Of a DNA stretch of 64,000 nt, positions 38,976 through 51,787 are shown one piece after another. Made by a program: the position numbers and the translations under genes. A model generated the notes under the pieces. It searched no databases. It was given only the letters and a program-made list of their open reading frames with translations, and had not been told where the DNA came from. Within the stretch, counting starts at the first letter, position 1, and each line of letters starts with the position of its first letter. The DNA comes from Engraulis encrasicolus (lineage: Eukaryota; Chordata; Actinopteri; Clupeiformes; Engraulidae): positions 17,303,528 to 17,367,527 of the forward strand of contig NC_085880.1 of NCBI RefSeq assembly GCF_034702125.1. Direction: 5' to 3'.

Positions 38976-39883
38976 CCCTTAACGTGACTTATTTATATAT
39001 CGCACATCATTCAGAAACATCGTTATTTTTTTGCATCTGCTCTTGTTGTTCTGTAGGCCTATGTCTTTCTTGTGCACTTTGGTTTTAAAGCGTCTGCCAA
39101 ATGCAAGGAAAACATTTTTTTTAGATTTGTTTTTCTACCGTGTTGGCCACTAATACCCCCATCACAGGGTAGCCTTCCATTCCAGAGTCAAACAACAGAA
39201 TAACACATATGGGACTTTGCACAGAGCGAGAAATGTGTTTTACCTCAAATATTTTTTTAACCGAAAAGTGAGAAATATCATATCAGCAAGTTATCATGGA
39301 ATGGCAAAACAACATGTGTAGAGAAAAGGTTATAGCCTTCTGTAACCTTAAAGGTTGTATGGGTTGTATCTTTTGATTTGTCAGGCGCCATCATACTTTA
39401 CCCTCGAGTGGTCTTTGAGCACCTCGTGGAGTAAGGTCATATCCTACATCAGCAGTAGGTTGTCCTCAAAAACAGTTATATCTTTGACACCAACAGTTTT
39501 GCTGTGCTATTTGTTTTTTTTTTCAGAGATTACTGTGCTCAGAGAGGAAGGTTCCCCAAATATTTGAGGGGAAAAAAAGACCCTGGCCAGACTCTAACCT
39601 TCACGTCCCAATCCATCTATTCACATCATGTCCTCTCTCCATCTCCACTGTCCTGTCTCAAAGGCTAAAAATGCCCAAAGCAAATATCTCTAAAAAGTTT
39701 TTTAAAATTGAAGTATAACTTTACTATTTCTCAGCTTGCCTAATACCGATGAACACTGCTGGTCACAGAACATCACTAGAGAAATTGAGCACAGCAAATG
39801 CTGAGTGCTAGCTCTTGAAAGAAATGAACAGCATCACTTTGGCACTGGCGTGGTCTCATGTCCCACCAGTTAATAACCAGGCT
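38976..39883. other. Upstream flank, no gene seen
   Basis: Unique-looking sequence with no recognisable ends. Confidence 0.5.
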
Positions 39884-40400
39884 TTATTATATGGTTGTGA
39901 CGTCATCGGTCGAATGCTCCATTCATTTCGACGGGGCTCCCCAACGTTCGCACGTCTGTTATTTTTCGATAACGGACGGGTTGGTCTATAACAGACCGCT
40001 GTCAATGGCAACAAGACTTTTCACTGCTAAAGCGACTTTTCAACAAGACTCTAATCAGCTGCTGTGATAGACAACACCTGTTGTCCTGGCTACCTAGCTG
40101 TTGCCTAGCGGTGTTCCACAACGGCACTGTTTTGTTTTGCGCAGCAACAATCCTTTGACATGAAAAACTAGAATAGCCCAGACTTCACATTAAATAAGCC
40201 TAAAGAAATGTCCCCGCCATGTGTGAATCATTTAAGTATATCCATATAATAAGCGGGTTAACTTTCGGCGAGTCGGTCGCTTTGTGGAATAGCAGCACTT
40301 CAGAGAGAACAAGACTAAAGATCTAAATCTAAAGATTCTCTCTGTCGTGCTGCTATTCCACGGTAGCGACCTTCTCGCCGAACGTTAACCCTTACGTAAT
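39884..40400. mobile_element. 517-bp dispersed repeat with 3' hairpin, copy 1
   Basis: It is nearly identical to 62448-62968 in the same orientation. It starts TTATTATATGG and ends CCCTTACGTAAT. The last part (40255-40391) folds into an imperfect hairpin with arms of about 55 bases (GGGTTAAC... paired with ...GTTAACCC). No clear target duplication, so the class is unknown. Confidence 0.8.
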
Positions 40401-41265
40401 GGTTTTGGCTGATGCTCCACTGCTTTCCACTGCCTGCCTGGGCTTTATTGTGATTCCTGCACTCGTGAGGTTGTAAGCAACATGGTGCCCATGAATAGGA
40501 AAAGCTTTCAGACATAACCTCTTCAAAGGACCGCAGCAGTAAGGGTCTCTCTCTATGAATCAGGAAAATGGAAAAAAATTTATGGCTTGGCGCCATTCAT
40601 TTCAGTGTAAAGCGAAGCAAAATACAGTAGCTGCAAAATAGCTACATAATGACTGACTCCATCGACGTCATCGAGTACACAATTACAAATTTGCATTGTA
40701 AAAGCTTGATGCCATTCATTGCAGTGTAGAGCTAAGCAAAATACACTAGGTGCAAAATAGCTACATGACTAAATGACTCCATGGACGTCATCGAGTATAC
40801 ACAATGAAAAATATGCATCGTAAAAGCTTGGGTGTTTTTAAATCAGACCAGAGAAGAAGACTATGTGGAACATGTGCTAAGTCCATCAGGAGGCCTCTCT
40901 CTCGAACACATTATAGGCTACATTATTCTGCTTAATAGTGATGATAGCCATTTCAGTAGCTATATAGGCTAATTGAACAGGTAGAATGGGTGGTCAGGAC
41001 AGGAGAGACATCATTTGGACAAACAGAAGTAGTTGACAAACCCCTTGACCCGGCTGTATTTTTCAAACAAGGAGAGAGATGTGTATTTTCCCAAAAGGTA
41101 GAGTTTTAATTGTGTACCCAAGAATGGGTTCAGAGGATAAGTGTCACTACTGTAGGTAAATAAAAGTCAGGAGGCCTGTCAACAATCCTGTCAACAATGT
41201 GGCCTTGGGTATGCACACACAAACACACACACACACACATACACGTCACGCACGCACGCACGCAA

Positions 41266-41350
<85 letters not shown>

Positions 41351-42498
41351 TTCATCATTTATGCCATACAGAAAAGGCGTTTCATTTAATGCCATCCAGA
41401 AACAGCATTGAACCTTCCCTCCAGGGCAAATGTTTGGAGGTGCAATCTGTTGAGCACAGAGAGACCCACTCTTAAACCCTAACAGTAAATACTGTGTGGC
41501 CACAGCAACATAAATTAATGGTCAAGAAGCAGTGCACCTTCCAAGATTGTTCAGTAGTGGACTTGTTTGTGCTGTGTTGTGGAAAGGTTGCACGGTGCTA
41601 TGCACTGAGATGAACTGCATTCTTATGCTCTGGAAGCAAAATGATGGCAAAAAGTACTGAATGCGATTTAGACATTAGAAGTATAGCCTATACTGCAGGT
41701 CACTTGTCTCTCAGTTAGCCAAATGAATAAAGGAGTTGATGTGATGTAGAAGTACAGCAGGCAGGGTCAGCACGTCACTGACCACAAGTCAAAGTACCTG
41801 ACTACAGTAGTATATCACACGAAGAGCTACTGCACCTGAAGTCACCACAGGCTAACAGTGTGTAAATAATAACTGTATGAAGCAGCCAGGGCCCTGTAGC
41901 CTGTATAACTGTCAGGCAGGCGGTCCGGTCCTCTGCTTGGCCAAGCAGCGCCTGTGGCTGGCTTGATGAACTCCTCGCTCAGCACACTGCACTGCCTGAA
42001 TGCTGACGTCTGTTTCTCACTACGCAGCAACTGGTACCAAACAACAGGTCTGTAGAGCTGTGATTCTCTAGCCAGGCAGTGCCCTCCTAGTGATGCAACA
42101 CCTTCAGCATTGCTAGTCTAGTCAGGCCAGGAGCATTACAAATATAATTTCTGAACTCCCGAAAAATCGGGAACTCCTCTTACTTTGTCAGGAAGGAAAC
42201 AACCATTACCAAACCAAGGGAGCCGGGTCAGCCATGCCGTTTGGGAAATGATAATTGTTATGCTCTTTGTCAGACCAAGTCTCGAAGAGATTTAAAAGTC
42301 CATCATAATCAGGCGAGTAATTCTCATACTCCAAGTGGGCCCTAAAATAATTTTCTAAAAATCGAATAAATATTTGTTGCCGTGTTGCAGTTGACTGTTC
42401 ATTTGACTTGTGTTGTTTATCGGACAAAGGTTGGCCCCAGACGTTGAAACATTGGGTTGGCCCCAAGTTGGAAAATGTTGGGAACCCTTGCTGTAGGG
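40401..42498. other. Upstream flank with a (CA)n tract
   Basis: A local duplication GCCATTCATTKCAGTGTAAAG occurs at about 40591 and 40711, followed by shared TGACTCCATSGACGTCATCG. (CA)n lies at 41217-41349. No gene seen. A likely end of another hAT relic (GGGAACCCTTGCTG) is at about 42480-42493. Confidence 0.5.
41217..41349. repeat. (CA)n microsatellite
   Basis: About 40 pure CA units after a degenerate start. Confidence 0.95.
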
Positions 42499-42862
42499 CA
42501 GGGTTTCCCAAACTGGGGTGCGTGCACCCCTGGGGGTGAGCGGCCTGCCATAAGGGGGTGCGCGAGCTGAATAGAGCAATGGCGGATATGTGAGTTTTTA
42601 TCTAGCATTAATGAACATTAAGTAGTTTTTAATAGTATGGTGCATTATATGCTGGAAGGGTCCATTTGAAGTGTTATGTAGTTTAATTCCAAGACTGTTG
42701 GAAAAGAGGATTCCCCAAAACGACTGTGCATAATGTGCAGTGAATAAGCAGTGAATCCATACTTGCGCGGCCATCAGCACACCAAAATATTCGCTCGGGG
42801 GTGCGCGAACCACATTGAAATGTACAAGGGGGTGCGCAGGGGGAAAAGTTTGGGAACCGCTG
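42499..42862. mobile_element. hAT-type non-autonomous transposon (364 bp)
   Basis: It starts CAGGGTTTCCCAAACTGG and ends AGTTTGGGAACCGCTG. A perfect 8-bp duplication CTGTAGGG flanks it. The interior has paired GGGGGTGCGC words. No transposase frame. Confidence 0.9.
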
Positions 42863-45527
42863 CTGTAGGGGATTCAGGTGCCCCCCCCCCAGCCATGTAT
42901 TTACATAAATCAGACACTGTGTGGGCCCTCTATATACATGGGTCACTCAGTCCCACTTTACCCCCCTGAACGACACCCCTGGTACCATGGCATCCTGGGC
43001 CCTGTGGATAAGCCTGCCTGTCCACCGCCATTACAATAACAATGGCAGACTCCTCATGGGACCCTGTGTACTGTTTAGTTTGGGTCCTGGTTACTTAGCC
43101 CACCCACCCCCCTGGATGACCCTTCGGTTGTGGCACATTTGAGTCCACTACCGACTTCAATCCATAAGCATGTTTTTTTAAATATTATTTTGTAGTGATC
43201 ATCATCATCATCATCATCATTTAATTTCACACATTTGGGCCTTGTTTCTGTTACCCCATTAGCAGGCAAAGCACATGCATTACGAAGAGATGGGCATTTT
43301 TGTGAGAGATTAGGGAGCAGTGGAACTATCGGGAGCACAGAGCCTACGGGGCTGTGTGTGTGTGTGTGTGTGTGGGGGGGTGGGTTGGGGGGTGTGGAGT
43401 GTGGATGTGTTAGGCGGAAGGATATTTATATAAATATATAACATTTTCCAGGTTTTCATTTCAAGGCTCATAGTGGACATCTTTTCCAATATGCTTCCCT
43501 GTCCCCGTTGGGCTAGATTAACGAGGTGCCCTTTTGCTTCTAACATTCCCCATATTTCTAATTCCCCCGGCCTGGGGAATCTTCATTAGGAAGAGAAATA
43601 TTGACCTTCAAGTGTCTTTATGAGAATGTATAACAAAATAAAGCAAACATTTATCCGTACGACTCCGCAAACTATCATGCTCCTCGCCATCACTGTAAAA
43701 TGCTATTCAATAGCTCCTGTGTTACTGCATCCACCCACCCACTGTGCTGGCATATTACACGGCATGTAGCAGCCAGGTGTTGACTGTTTTGTTTCCCAGA
43801 CTCTGTATGTATTGCATGATCCTATTCCAACAAAGCAAATAAATGGTTGCTGAATGCCAGTAACCGAATGTCACTTAACCTTTTTTCGCTTTCTCTTTTT
43901 CTCCATTTTTTCCTTTGTTGCCAACTTTATTATATTTATCTTGGTGTGCGCTATACTGTATAGTCTATTCTAGTATAATGTAAAAGCGTACATGTTGCAC
44001 TTAACAGTGACATTCTTTCAATCTTTATCTTACTTCATACTTCATATGAATAGTGTTGATTTAACCCCGTAGTGCAGAGGCTCTGTTATGACCTTTTTGT
44101 CACCAAAATGGTAATGTTACCAAAATGGTAATGGTAAAGTCTCTCTGTTAATACTCTCTCTATTGTCATGGCAATGTTGCTATAATGTAGTTCAGTGTTT
44201 TCGGCAAAGAGTGAATAGGCCCATTGAATGGTCCATCTGCAATAATAGGCTACGGGATTCCGTTCCATTTTAGACATACAAATCCACGAGGCCAATTTGT
44301 ACAGTCTTAGACATCTGAAATGTAAGTCGGGCTGAAAGTCTTGCACCGAAGGTATTAGTTAATTAAGACATGCTGTGCTGTGCTCACGTGCTGTGTGTGT
44401 AAGAACTGCAGGGAGATTTTTTTTTTTTTAAACAGATGTATTTTGACATGATTTCCTATGCAAATGCTTCAGTCAGTTCCAACGGCATACCAACTCATAC
44501 TGTTAATTAAATCAGGTTCACACAACCCGCGGTGGGTTCTCTCAAGGCTTTACAAAACTACATCAAGTTTTACACCTTAGAATACTGTACAGCCTCTTAT
44601 CGTCCAAGCTCTACAGTGTCTCTCCAGTAACAGACTATATCTACAGAGAGCACAGTACTCATATATTGATTTCGAAGACAAGTTAGATTACGCCCAGCTA
44701 TCTACAGTTATAGTGGCTCTATCAACTTACTGTATGTGCCGTGTTGATTCAGTACAATGGCATTGCTGTATATATATAGGACGGCTGCATATTTTAGTAT
44801 GCCATAGTATTTATTTATTAATCATTGCTTTTGCCTGTGCTCCCCTTCCTCTTTGTTGTTTGGCACATGGCCTTGCACCTCTATTTGTTTATTCTTTGTC
44901 ATAAATATGCCATGCATATATATTTTTTTATTTGTGCTGAAGGACAGTATACTGTCAAATGAAAGTGAAATTTAAAATGCTGTTTCCAGACACTGAGCGA
45001 AACATTGGTCATTTCCATGGAATAATTTCTCTACAACCCTAACATCCCACCCTTCTGCATACATATGTTCGTCATTATAATTCCGTCCACTTTCTGGCTG
45101 CCCCCATCATCATCAAAGCACGGCTGCTACAACAACGAGCGTGATACTTATACATCTGTCTTGACAGTTTTCACCCACATCGGCAAGTTTTCTCCACTAC
45201 CAGTGCCAGGTTCATTTTGTATTCTGTTTCCCTGCTACACGCACCCCGTCTGTCTGTCTGCACGCTGGCTCGGCCCTCAAAGGGAAAGAAGAGAGCTATA
45301 GCGTTGGCTTCCTCTCTCTCTCTCTCGTCTTCAGACGTCCATGACTCCGGCTGCTCTTTGCATTACATTTAATCCCATCTGCACATTTGTGCATGTAGCT
45401 GTCAGACTCACATTAGCTACAGCTGCAGGAAGAGGAAGTCAGACAAGGGAGTTGTGCAAGAGACTCTCTTATGCACGAGTCCATGACCTGTGAGGTGGTT
45501 ATGTAGGATTTAAGTGTACGGTATATA
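42863..45527. other. Upstream flank, no gene seen
   Basis: It contains a relic resembling the 45836 element at about 42872-42990, (ATC)n at about 43196-43220, and a short (GT)n at 43353-43373. The rest is unique non-coding. Confidence 0.5.
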
Positions 45528-45711
45528 AGGGTCTTTTCCACTGTCGGTTTTCTGTTAGGCCTATACAGCTCGACTCAGCACATGCCAGACGCCACTTTTG
45601 CTTTTTGATTGGGCACAACACAGCTCAATCGTTAAGCAAAAAGTGGCGACCGAGTCGTGCTGTGTCGAGCTGCTATAGGCCTACCAGAAAACCTGCAGTG
45701 GAAAAGAGCCT
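45528..45711. mobile_element. Foldback (palindromic) element
   Basis: Arms of about 85 bases: AGGGTCTTTTCCACTG, TAGGCCTATACAGCTCGACT and GCCACTTTTGCTTTTTGATTG pair with CAATCGTTAAGCAAAAAGTGGC, CGAGCTGCTATAGGCCTA and CAGTGGAAAAGAGCCT. No convincing target duplication. Confidence 0.78.
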
Positions 45712-45835
45712 GTAGTATTCCGTTCCAGCCTCCTACAGTAACTCCCCTCTGCTCCTCATCACCCATATTGAATTTGAAAGATACGGAAATGACCCCCTCT
45801 ATCCCTCACCTATGGCGCTTCTTCATAATGAGAGG

Positions 45836-46005
45836 CAGGGGCGAAGCAGCAAATTGTGGGCCCTGTGTACAATCAGCTCCAATGGACCCCCCCCCCTCCC
45901 CCATCCATATATGTACATAAATTGGACTATGTGTGGGCCCCCTATATAGTGTACATGGGGCCCTGGTGTCTCAGTCACACTTAAGCCGCCTGTATGACAC
46001 CCCTG
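45836..46005. mobile_element. hAT-type MITE, CAGGGGCGAAGC family
   Basis: It starts CAGGGGCGAAGC and ends ATGACACCCCTG. Flanking 8-mers ATGAGAGG and ATGAGTGG match at 7 of 8. Confidence 0.8.
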
Positions 46006-46088
46006 ATGAGTGGACCGGTCCGCATTCAAGTGCAATATCTAGATAACACCTGTATATCTGTAAGGAACTGTTCCAAACACATATTATA

Positions 46089-46198
<110 letters not shown>

Positions 46199-46339
46199 CT
46201 GCATTCCGCATTCCTTGGGTACACCAATATTAGGTCAACAGGCTATCAATTGTTAGATACAACTTAACGTGGTGACTGAGGATAATAATGTCATATATCA
46301 CAACTATTAAATAATATATTAAGTAGATATATGTGCGTG

Positions 46340-46344
<5 letters not shown>

Positions 46345-46397
<53 letters not shown>

Positions 46398-46460
46398 ACG
46401 CGCGTGTATGCACTTGTGTGCGTGTGTGTGTGCACACGTGTGCATGCGTGCGTGCGTGCT
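46345..46460. repeat. (GT)n microsatellite with degenerate end
   Basis: Pure GT, then GCACGCGCGTGT-type sequence. Confidence 0.93.
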
Positions 46461-46747
46461 AGTACAGTACAGTACAGTATACAATATGCGTGTATCCCTG
46501 AGAGCAGATGCTGCTGTAATGAAAACAAGGTGAATCACACACATAAGTTTCGAGGACCTCGAGGTTAACGCTAAGTGTCAAAAAAAAGTGTTAGTCTGTC
46601 AGAACAGCTGACTAAATAGCCATGTATGAAGAAAGTGTTGGAGCACGCAGTCGTCTGGGAGCAGCCCTATTGGCCCATGGCAACAGTATCATTAGAATGG
46701 TGCATCCGCATACATACCTACAGTACACAGTAAAAAAAGAACTGTTG

Positions 46748-46965
46748 TTCTTACGGTAGATTGCTGGCAGCAGTGGTTGCCAAAGTCTACCTTTAAACAA
46801 ATAACGGTATATTTCCTTTTTACATTTTACGGTAAAATTATGGCAGCAGTGGTTGCCAAAGCCTACCGTTAAATAAATAACGGTATTATTATTTTTTACA
46901 TTTTACGGTAAAATTATGGCAGCAGTGGTTGCCAAAACGTACCATAAAATAAATTACGGTAAAAA
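46748..46965. repeat. Tandem repeat, about 80-bp unit, three copies
   Basis: Each unit carries GGCAGCAGTGGTTGCCAAA and a TTTACGGTA motif. Confidence 0.85.
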
Positions 46966-47319
46966 CGGATTATACTCAGGTGAGTTCAATTATAGAGTTA
47001 CAATCAGACAACTGATTGGACTGATTATACTCAGGTGAGTCCAATTATAGAGTTGCAATCACAGACAACTGATTGGACTGATTCAACTCATTGGAGTCCA
47101 ATAAACATCAACTTAATTAGATACCTAAATAAATGCCCAATTGCCAGATTGTCTAGTGCAGGCAGGTGGACCAGTCTAGTATCATCAATGAAGGGTATGC
47201 AAATCCATTCTTTATTTAAAAAAGGCCTGAAAATAACCTTAAGGAAAATGAAGGCCAAAGCTAGCGGGGCAAGCAAGCTAACAAACAAGCAAGCCATACA
47301 GCCACCCTTACAACGTGAC

Positions 47320-47505
47320 CTGCTAGCCGGGCCGGCCAGGCCAGGCCAGCCGACCTTACAGCCAGCCGGCCTTACAGCCAGCCGGGCCTGCCGGCCAGCC
47401 GGCCTGCCGGCCAGCCGGCCTGCCGGCCAGCCGGGCCTGCCGGCCAGCCGGGCCTGCCGGCCAGCCGGCCAGCCGGCAGGCCAGCCGGCAGGCCAGCCAC
47501 CTAGC
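47320..47505. repeat. GC-rich minisatellite (CCAGCCGGCCTGCCGG units)
   Basis: Short palindromic GCCGGC words repeat in CCAGCCGGSCTGCCGG units within an AT-rich region. Confidence 0.9.
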
Positions 47506-48740
47506 TAGCTAGTAACCAGTGAACAGTACAATGCAACAGTCCCTGTTTAAATACATGTTCAAGTGAACCATGTGACCCGAGTGATTAAGCATTTGACAGG
47601 TGCAGGCAGTAAGTTAATCATTGCATGACAGCCCTTAGCACTCAGGTGAGGTCAGGAATTGATTGATAGATTGATTTGGATGGGGTAGAATGACAGTTTC
47701 AAATAGACTGGGCTACTTCTAAGAGACTAAATCAAGGGATTACTGTCTCAGGTAGACTTTTTCAGATTATACTAGTCTATAGGTATATTTTACACATTAA
47801 ATGAGGCTAAACTGCAGGCTGTTACCGGATAAATAATAAGTTACAGTGAATTAATGCAAAATGTGCAAACTGTTGCCATTTGCAGTCCTTAACTGTTGCA
47901 CAGTTTATTCAGTTGCCAGCTTCATTGTTGTCAAATCTACAACGTGGAGGCACCTGGAGCCAAGCAGACAGGCAATATGTTTTTTCTGTGGAGTAATTAA
48001 TATTTAATTCATTATAACCTCCATTGCTTTTCTGTTGGGTAGGAGGAATGCAAAAAAAGATATTCTGAATTTTGAAGAGGTTTACTGTGTCAATTTGCCT
48101 CTCAATCGAAAACTCTGATGGCAAAGCCTCAAAGTCCAATAAGGGAAAAAAAATATTGCGGTGGAGAATTTTTCGCAGGATGAACTAGAACACATGCAAA
48201 GGGTTTTTTACTCTAAGTTAATACTCATTGATGGCTACAAAATCAAATAGCGTGTTGACATCAAACTCTACCTGTTATAACCAGCCTATCAGTGGTTTGA
48301 CAAGTTACACCTGGAACAAGTGCAATCACAAGAGATCTATTGGACTAAAAGAGGACAAAAAGCCTAACACGACCAGAAAAGAGCACCTACTTTTTGTAGT
48401 ATACACAATGTGAAGAAAAGCAGAACAGAGTTATTTGTCTGTTGGTTCACAATTTGGTTCACTAACAGAGGATTGAGTTTGGTTCACTTATGTAGGGGAC
48501 TCAACAAAAAATGGCTGCTCATGTTGCTAAAACATTTGGAAATTGGGGAGGCGTGTTTTCATAACTCTCTAGGGAGTTAAACATTAACTCTCTAGCTCTC
48601 TTAGCTCAACAACTCGGATCCAGAGGAGTCAAATAACACCTCTGTAGTGTTGCTACAACTCTTGATGTTTAGATTTTGGCTGAACACCAGTCTAACTCTG
48701 ATCAATCTAACTCTGGCAGATTAGCTGTGTACATATGTGT

Positions 48741-49000
48741 ACACCAGTGAAAAATAAAGTCATGTACCGTTTCTTGACTACTTCATCTTCACTTAACGGT
48801 ATTTTCCAATATTTTCTTTTCAGTGAACAGTTCAGTATTTTCTACATATTGACACCAGTGAAAAATAAAGTTATGTACCGTTTCTTGACTACTTCATCTC
48901 ACTTAACGGTGTTTTCCAATATCTTCGTTTACAGAGAACAGTCCAGTATTTTCTACATATGACACCTGTCAAAAATAAAGTTATGTAGCGCTTTTTGACT
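48741..49000. repeat. 111-bp tandem repeat, about 2.3 copies
   Basis: ACACCAGTGAAAAATAAAGT starts at 48741 and 48852, with a third partial unit (ACACCTGTCAAAAATAAAGT) at 48962. Confidence 0.92.
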
Positions 49001-49397
49001 AAATAGTGGCTTGCCATATTTAGTACAGAGATAAACTGTTTTACATTTTACGGTCACTGACTGTTGAAATTTGATAGTTTTTTGCCGTAATTTCAACGGG
49101 CATTTTTTACAGTACCGTGTGTGTAATTACACATAAGCCAAGAACATGTGTGCACATATGGTAATTATACAGAGTATCACACAGGCACGGTTATTGCTAA
49201 GTCCAACTGTTGCTATTTATAACCTGATTGCATGCAGACATTAAATGTGCATGCATCTGTTTGTGCATATGTTATACCATGATAAAATAAATCAAACAAT
49301 AACAAATAAAATAATTAAAATAATTAAAAGCCAGTTGAAACATTGAGGCCATATGCGTTTCATGCACATTTTACCTGGATGCTGTATTGGGCTTATT

Positions 49398-49799
49398 CAA
49401 GGCTGGACTGGGGGAGAAATAGGGATTGGGCACTTTTGGCTTAAAGGGGCCCCTCATAATTAGTGGCGCAGAACGACTCACCAGTGGGCCCCACACCCTC
49501 GTGGGCCCCTACTTTCAGAAATGTAAAAATAATAATTCATTTTTTTAAATCAACATTTCTGAAAATAGGGGCTCACGAGGGTACAGGGCCCACGGGCAGG
49601 GGCGCTACCAGAATTGTTGGGCCCCATGAAAATGTCAAATTTTGGGCCCCATGAAAATGTCAAATTTTGGGCCCCCTTAAAGTCCCTTGTCAGTGCTGTC
49701 AGTGCTTGGGCCCTTAGAATATATAATACCTTTCCCCCCTTAACGGCACCCATGCCCACGGGGAAATGCTCGCTATGCCAGATGGCCAGTCTAGCGCTG
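49398..49799. mobile_element. hAT-type MITE, CAGGGCTGGACTGG family, copy 3, with nested insertion
   Basis: The termini are mutated to CAAGGCTGGACTGG and CCAGTCTAGCGCTG. Flanking 8-mers GGCTTATT and GGCTTATG match at 7 of 8. It is interrupted at 49597-49754. Confidence 0.83.
49597..49754. mobile_element. hAT-type MITE nested inside the previous element
   Basis: It starts CAGGGGCGCTACC and ends GGCACCCATG. A perfect 8-bp duplication CCCACGGG lies at 49589-49596 and 49755-49762. Inside, the words GGGCCCCATGAAAATGTCAA occur twice in tandem. Confidence 0.85.
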
Positions 49800-50860
49800 G
49801 GCTTATGCCTTCATAGAGTAGTGCCATTGCTGGATTGGCCATAAGGCATACAGGGCAATTGCCGGTGGACAGTTGATGATTTTGGTCTGGTCCATTCTTT
49901 ATTATATCAGTGGTATCAGTCCTCATACCGCTGTGTCCTCGTACCTCTCTGAGTCAGATGTACGTAAATATTCATTTTGGCTGTTGTGGTCAAAATAGCA
50001 AGCAATAAATGACTAAAAATGTTCTCATGGGCTTCATTGTCTGTCTCAATGTCTCTCTCAATGACCGGTCATGGCGGAAAATGCCCGGGCCTGATTTTTT
50101 ACCCCAGACCAGCCCTGAGTAGTGCAGCTCAGTGGCCTACACATCACATCCTCCTTAGATGTCAAATTCATGACCTCAGGGCCGTACACATCTAGGCTGC
50201 AACAACAGTCTGCACACTGTGCACTGCACACTTCACGCACTCAGGCATTCTTGTACCTTGTTATCTTAAAAGAGTTACTTCCCAGAAAGCCTGTAATATA
50301 TAAAAACAAATTGAGTGAGACACACGTGTATTAGAATGATTTCGCGCACATAATTTCTCTAAATTGGGCATGTGAATTTAAAAAAATGAACTTTACGTTG
50401 CTGTATCCTTAACATGGACTGGTTTATGTGGTGTAATGTGCTTATCTCTCCACACTAATGAGCGACGGCTAAAGAGGAGAGAAACAAAAGTGAGGCGGTA
50501 TAAGAAAATGAAACCCATAAACCAGCTCATGGACTATTAAGCTGATATTTTAAACATGAATATGTTCAGATATATACCTTTTTTAAAATTTTCTCCCCCG
50601 TTTTTCTTTATTGCTCTCCGTGGAGCCAAAATCTATTGCAACCAACGTCTGTAAAGGTATATCGCTGTAAAGGGGCCGGATATGTGTGACATTTATGGCC
50701 AACCCCCAGACAAAAAATCCTTGCTTTTAATCCTCGGCAGTGAACTAATGCTGTAATGAAACTTCATTGGCTGTTCATCACCTATGCTGCAAGGCCCACA
50801 CTTCTTTTTTGCCCAAGTGTGTTGTACTGCATGTGGTAGCCAATGCTCATTTGTGAGTGA

Positions 50861-50947
<87 letters not shown>

Positions 50948-51787
50948 TGTGTGCGCGTATGTGTGTGTGCGCGCGTGCATAAGTGCGTGCGTATGTGTGC
51001 GCATATGTGCGCGCGCGTGTGTGTGGGTGGGTGGAGACCGTTTCCAGCAAGGACACCTACTGCCCTTCTCCCCTCACCCCTGGGATTTCGATATTAAACA
51101 TGAGTTATAGTGGATGATTATCCCCTCACCTTGCCTTAAGCAATGATGGTCGCTTTTTTACACAGCCATCAAGAACCCGCTGCGTCACAGATTATATGAT
51201 TTCAGGTTATTGTCAAGCACGCAAGAGTTTAGGGACCTGATTTATGTCCTTATAAGTAATGCACGTATTATTGTACAACTACAACAGAGTGAGTTTCATC
51301 TCATACTTTCATAATTTTTGGACAAAAAAATGGCTTTTGGGAGCGAGACGGGGGGAAATGCAGTGCGCCTGCTTAGAAATGTGTTGCGCTCTCCTGTTTA
51401 CAAGGCAAAGGTCATTTAATATGTTGTCAGACCAAATTTTTCCTTACAAAAACTGGGCCAGGGATTAGGTTAGACACTGAAGATAACTCTTCTGTACCCT
51501 GACATATTTTAATTACAGAGGAGAGAGTAAGGAGTAACCATCTCGTCACCATCACATCAGGTAGTGCTGTTGGTCCATAAAGAGGGATACAGAGTAATAC
51601 AATATAGTGCTAAGTCAACAACACTTAAAGAGTCAATGTCAATGTAACATCTTCTGGAGTGTATTTGGTCCCAGAGTACTCTCTAAGTGTTGACTTAACA
51701 CTGCACTTTTTTACTGAGCATAGTTGTTAGGTAGTGCAGCGGTCTGGGGTAACAGCACGTAACACAGCAACCACTCCTGTATCGTAA
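49800..51787. other. Upstream flank with a (GT)n tract and a small palindromic element
   Basis: (GT)n at 50865-51025. A palindromic relic at about 51608-51708 has GTGCTAAGTCAACAACACTTA paired with TAAGTGTTGACTTAACACTGCA. No gene seen. Confidence 0.5.
50865..51025. repeat. (GT)n microsatellite with degenerate end
   Basis: Pure GT to about 50943, then GCGCGTGT-type sequence. Confidence 0.95.

Larger units (their letters stand above)
46725..49117. mobile_element. Possible composite element with ACTGTAAAAAA-type ends
   Basis: The left edge has ACACAGTAAAAAAAG and the right edge TTTTTTACAGT. Inside are three tandem units of about 80 bases with GGCAGCAGTGGTTGCCAAA (46759-46950), a GC-rich minisatellite (about 47320-47505), and 2.3 units of a 111-bp repeat (48741-49000). 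Boundaries are uncertain. Confidence 0.4.

Noticed and set aside
39858..40067. A 69-residue frame nearly identical to one at 62422-62631
   Set aside because: The similarity comes from the 0.5-kb repeat copies themselves; all frames are equally conserved, and there is no family match or start context.
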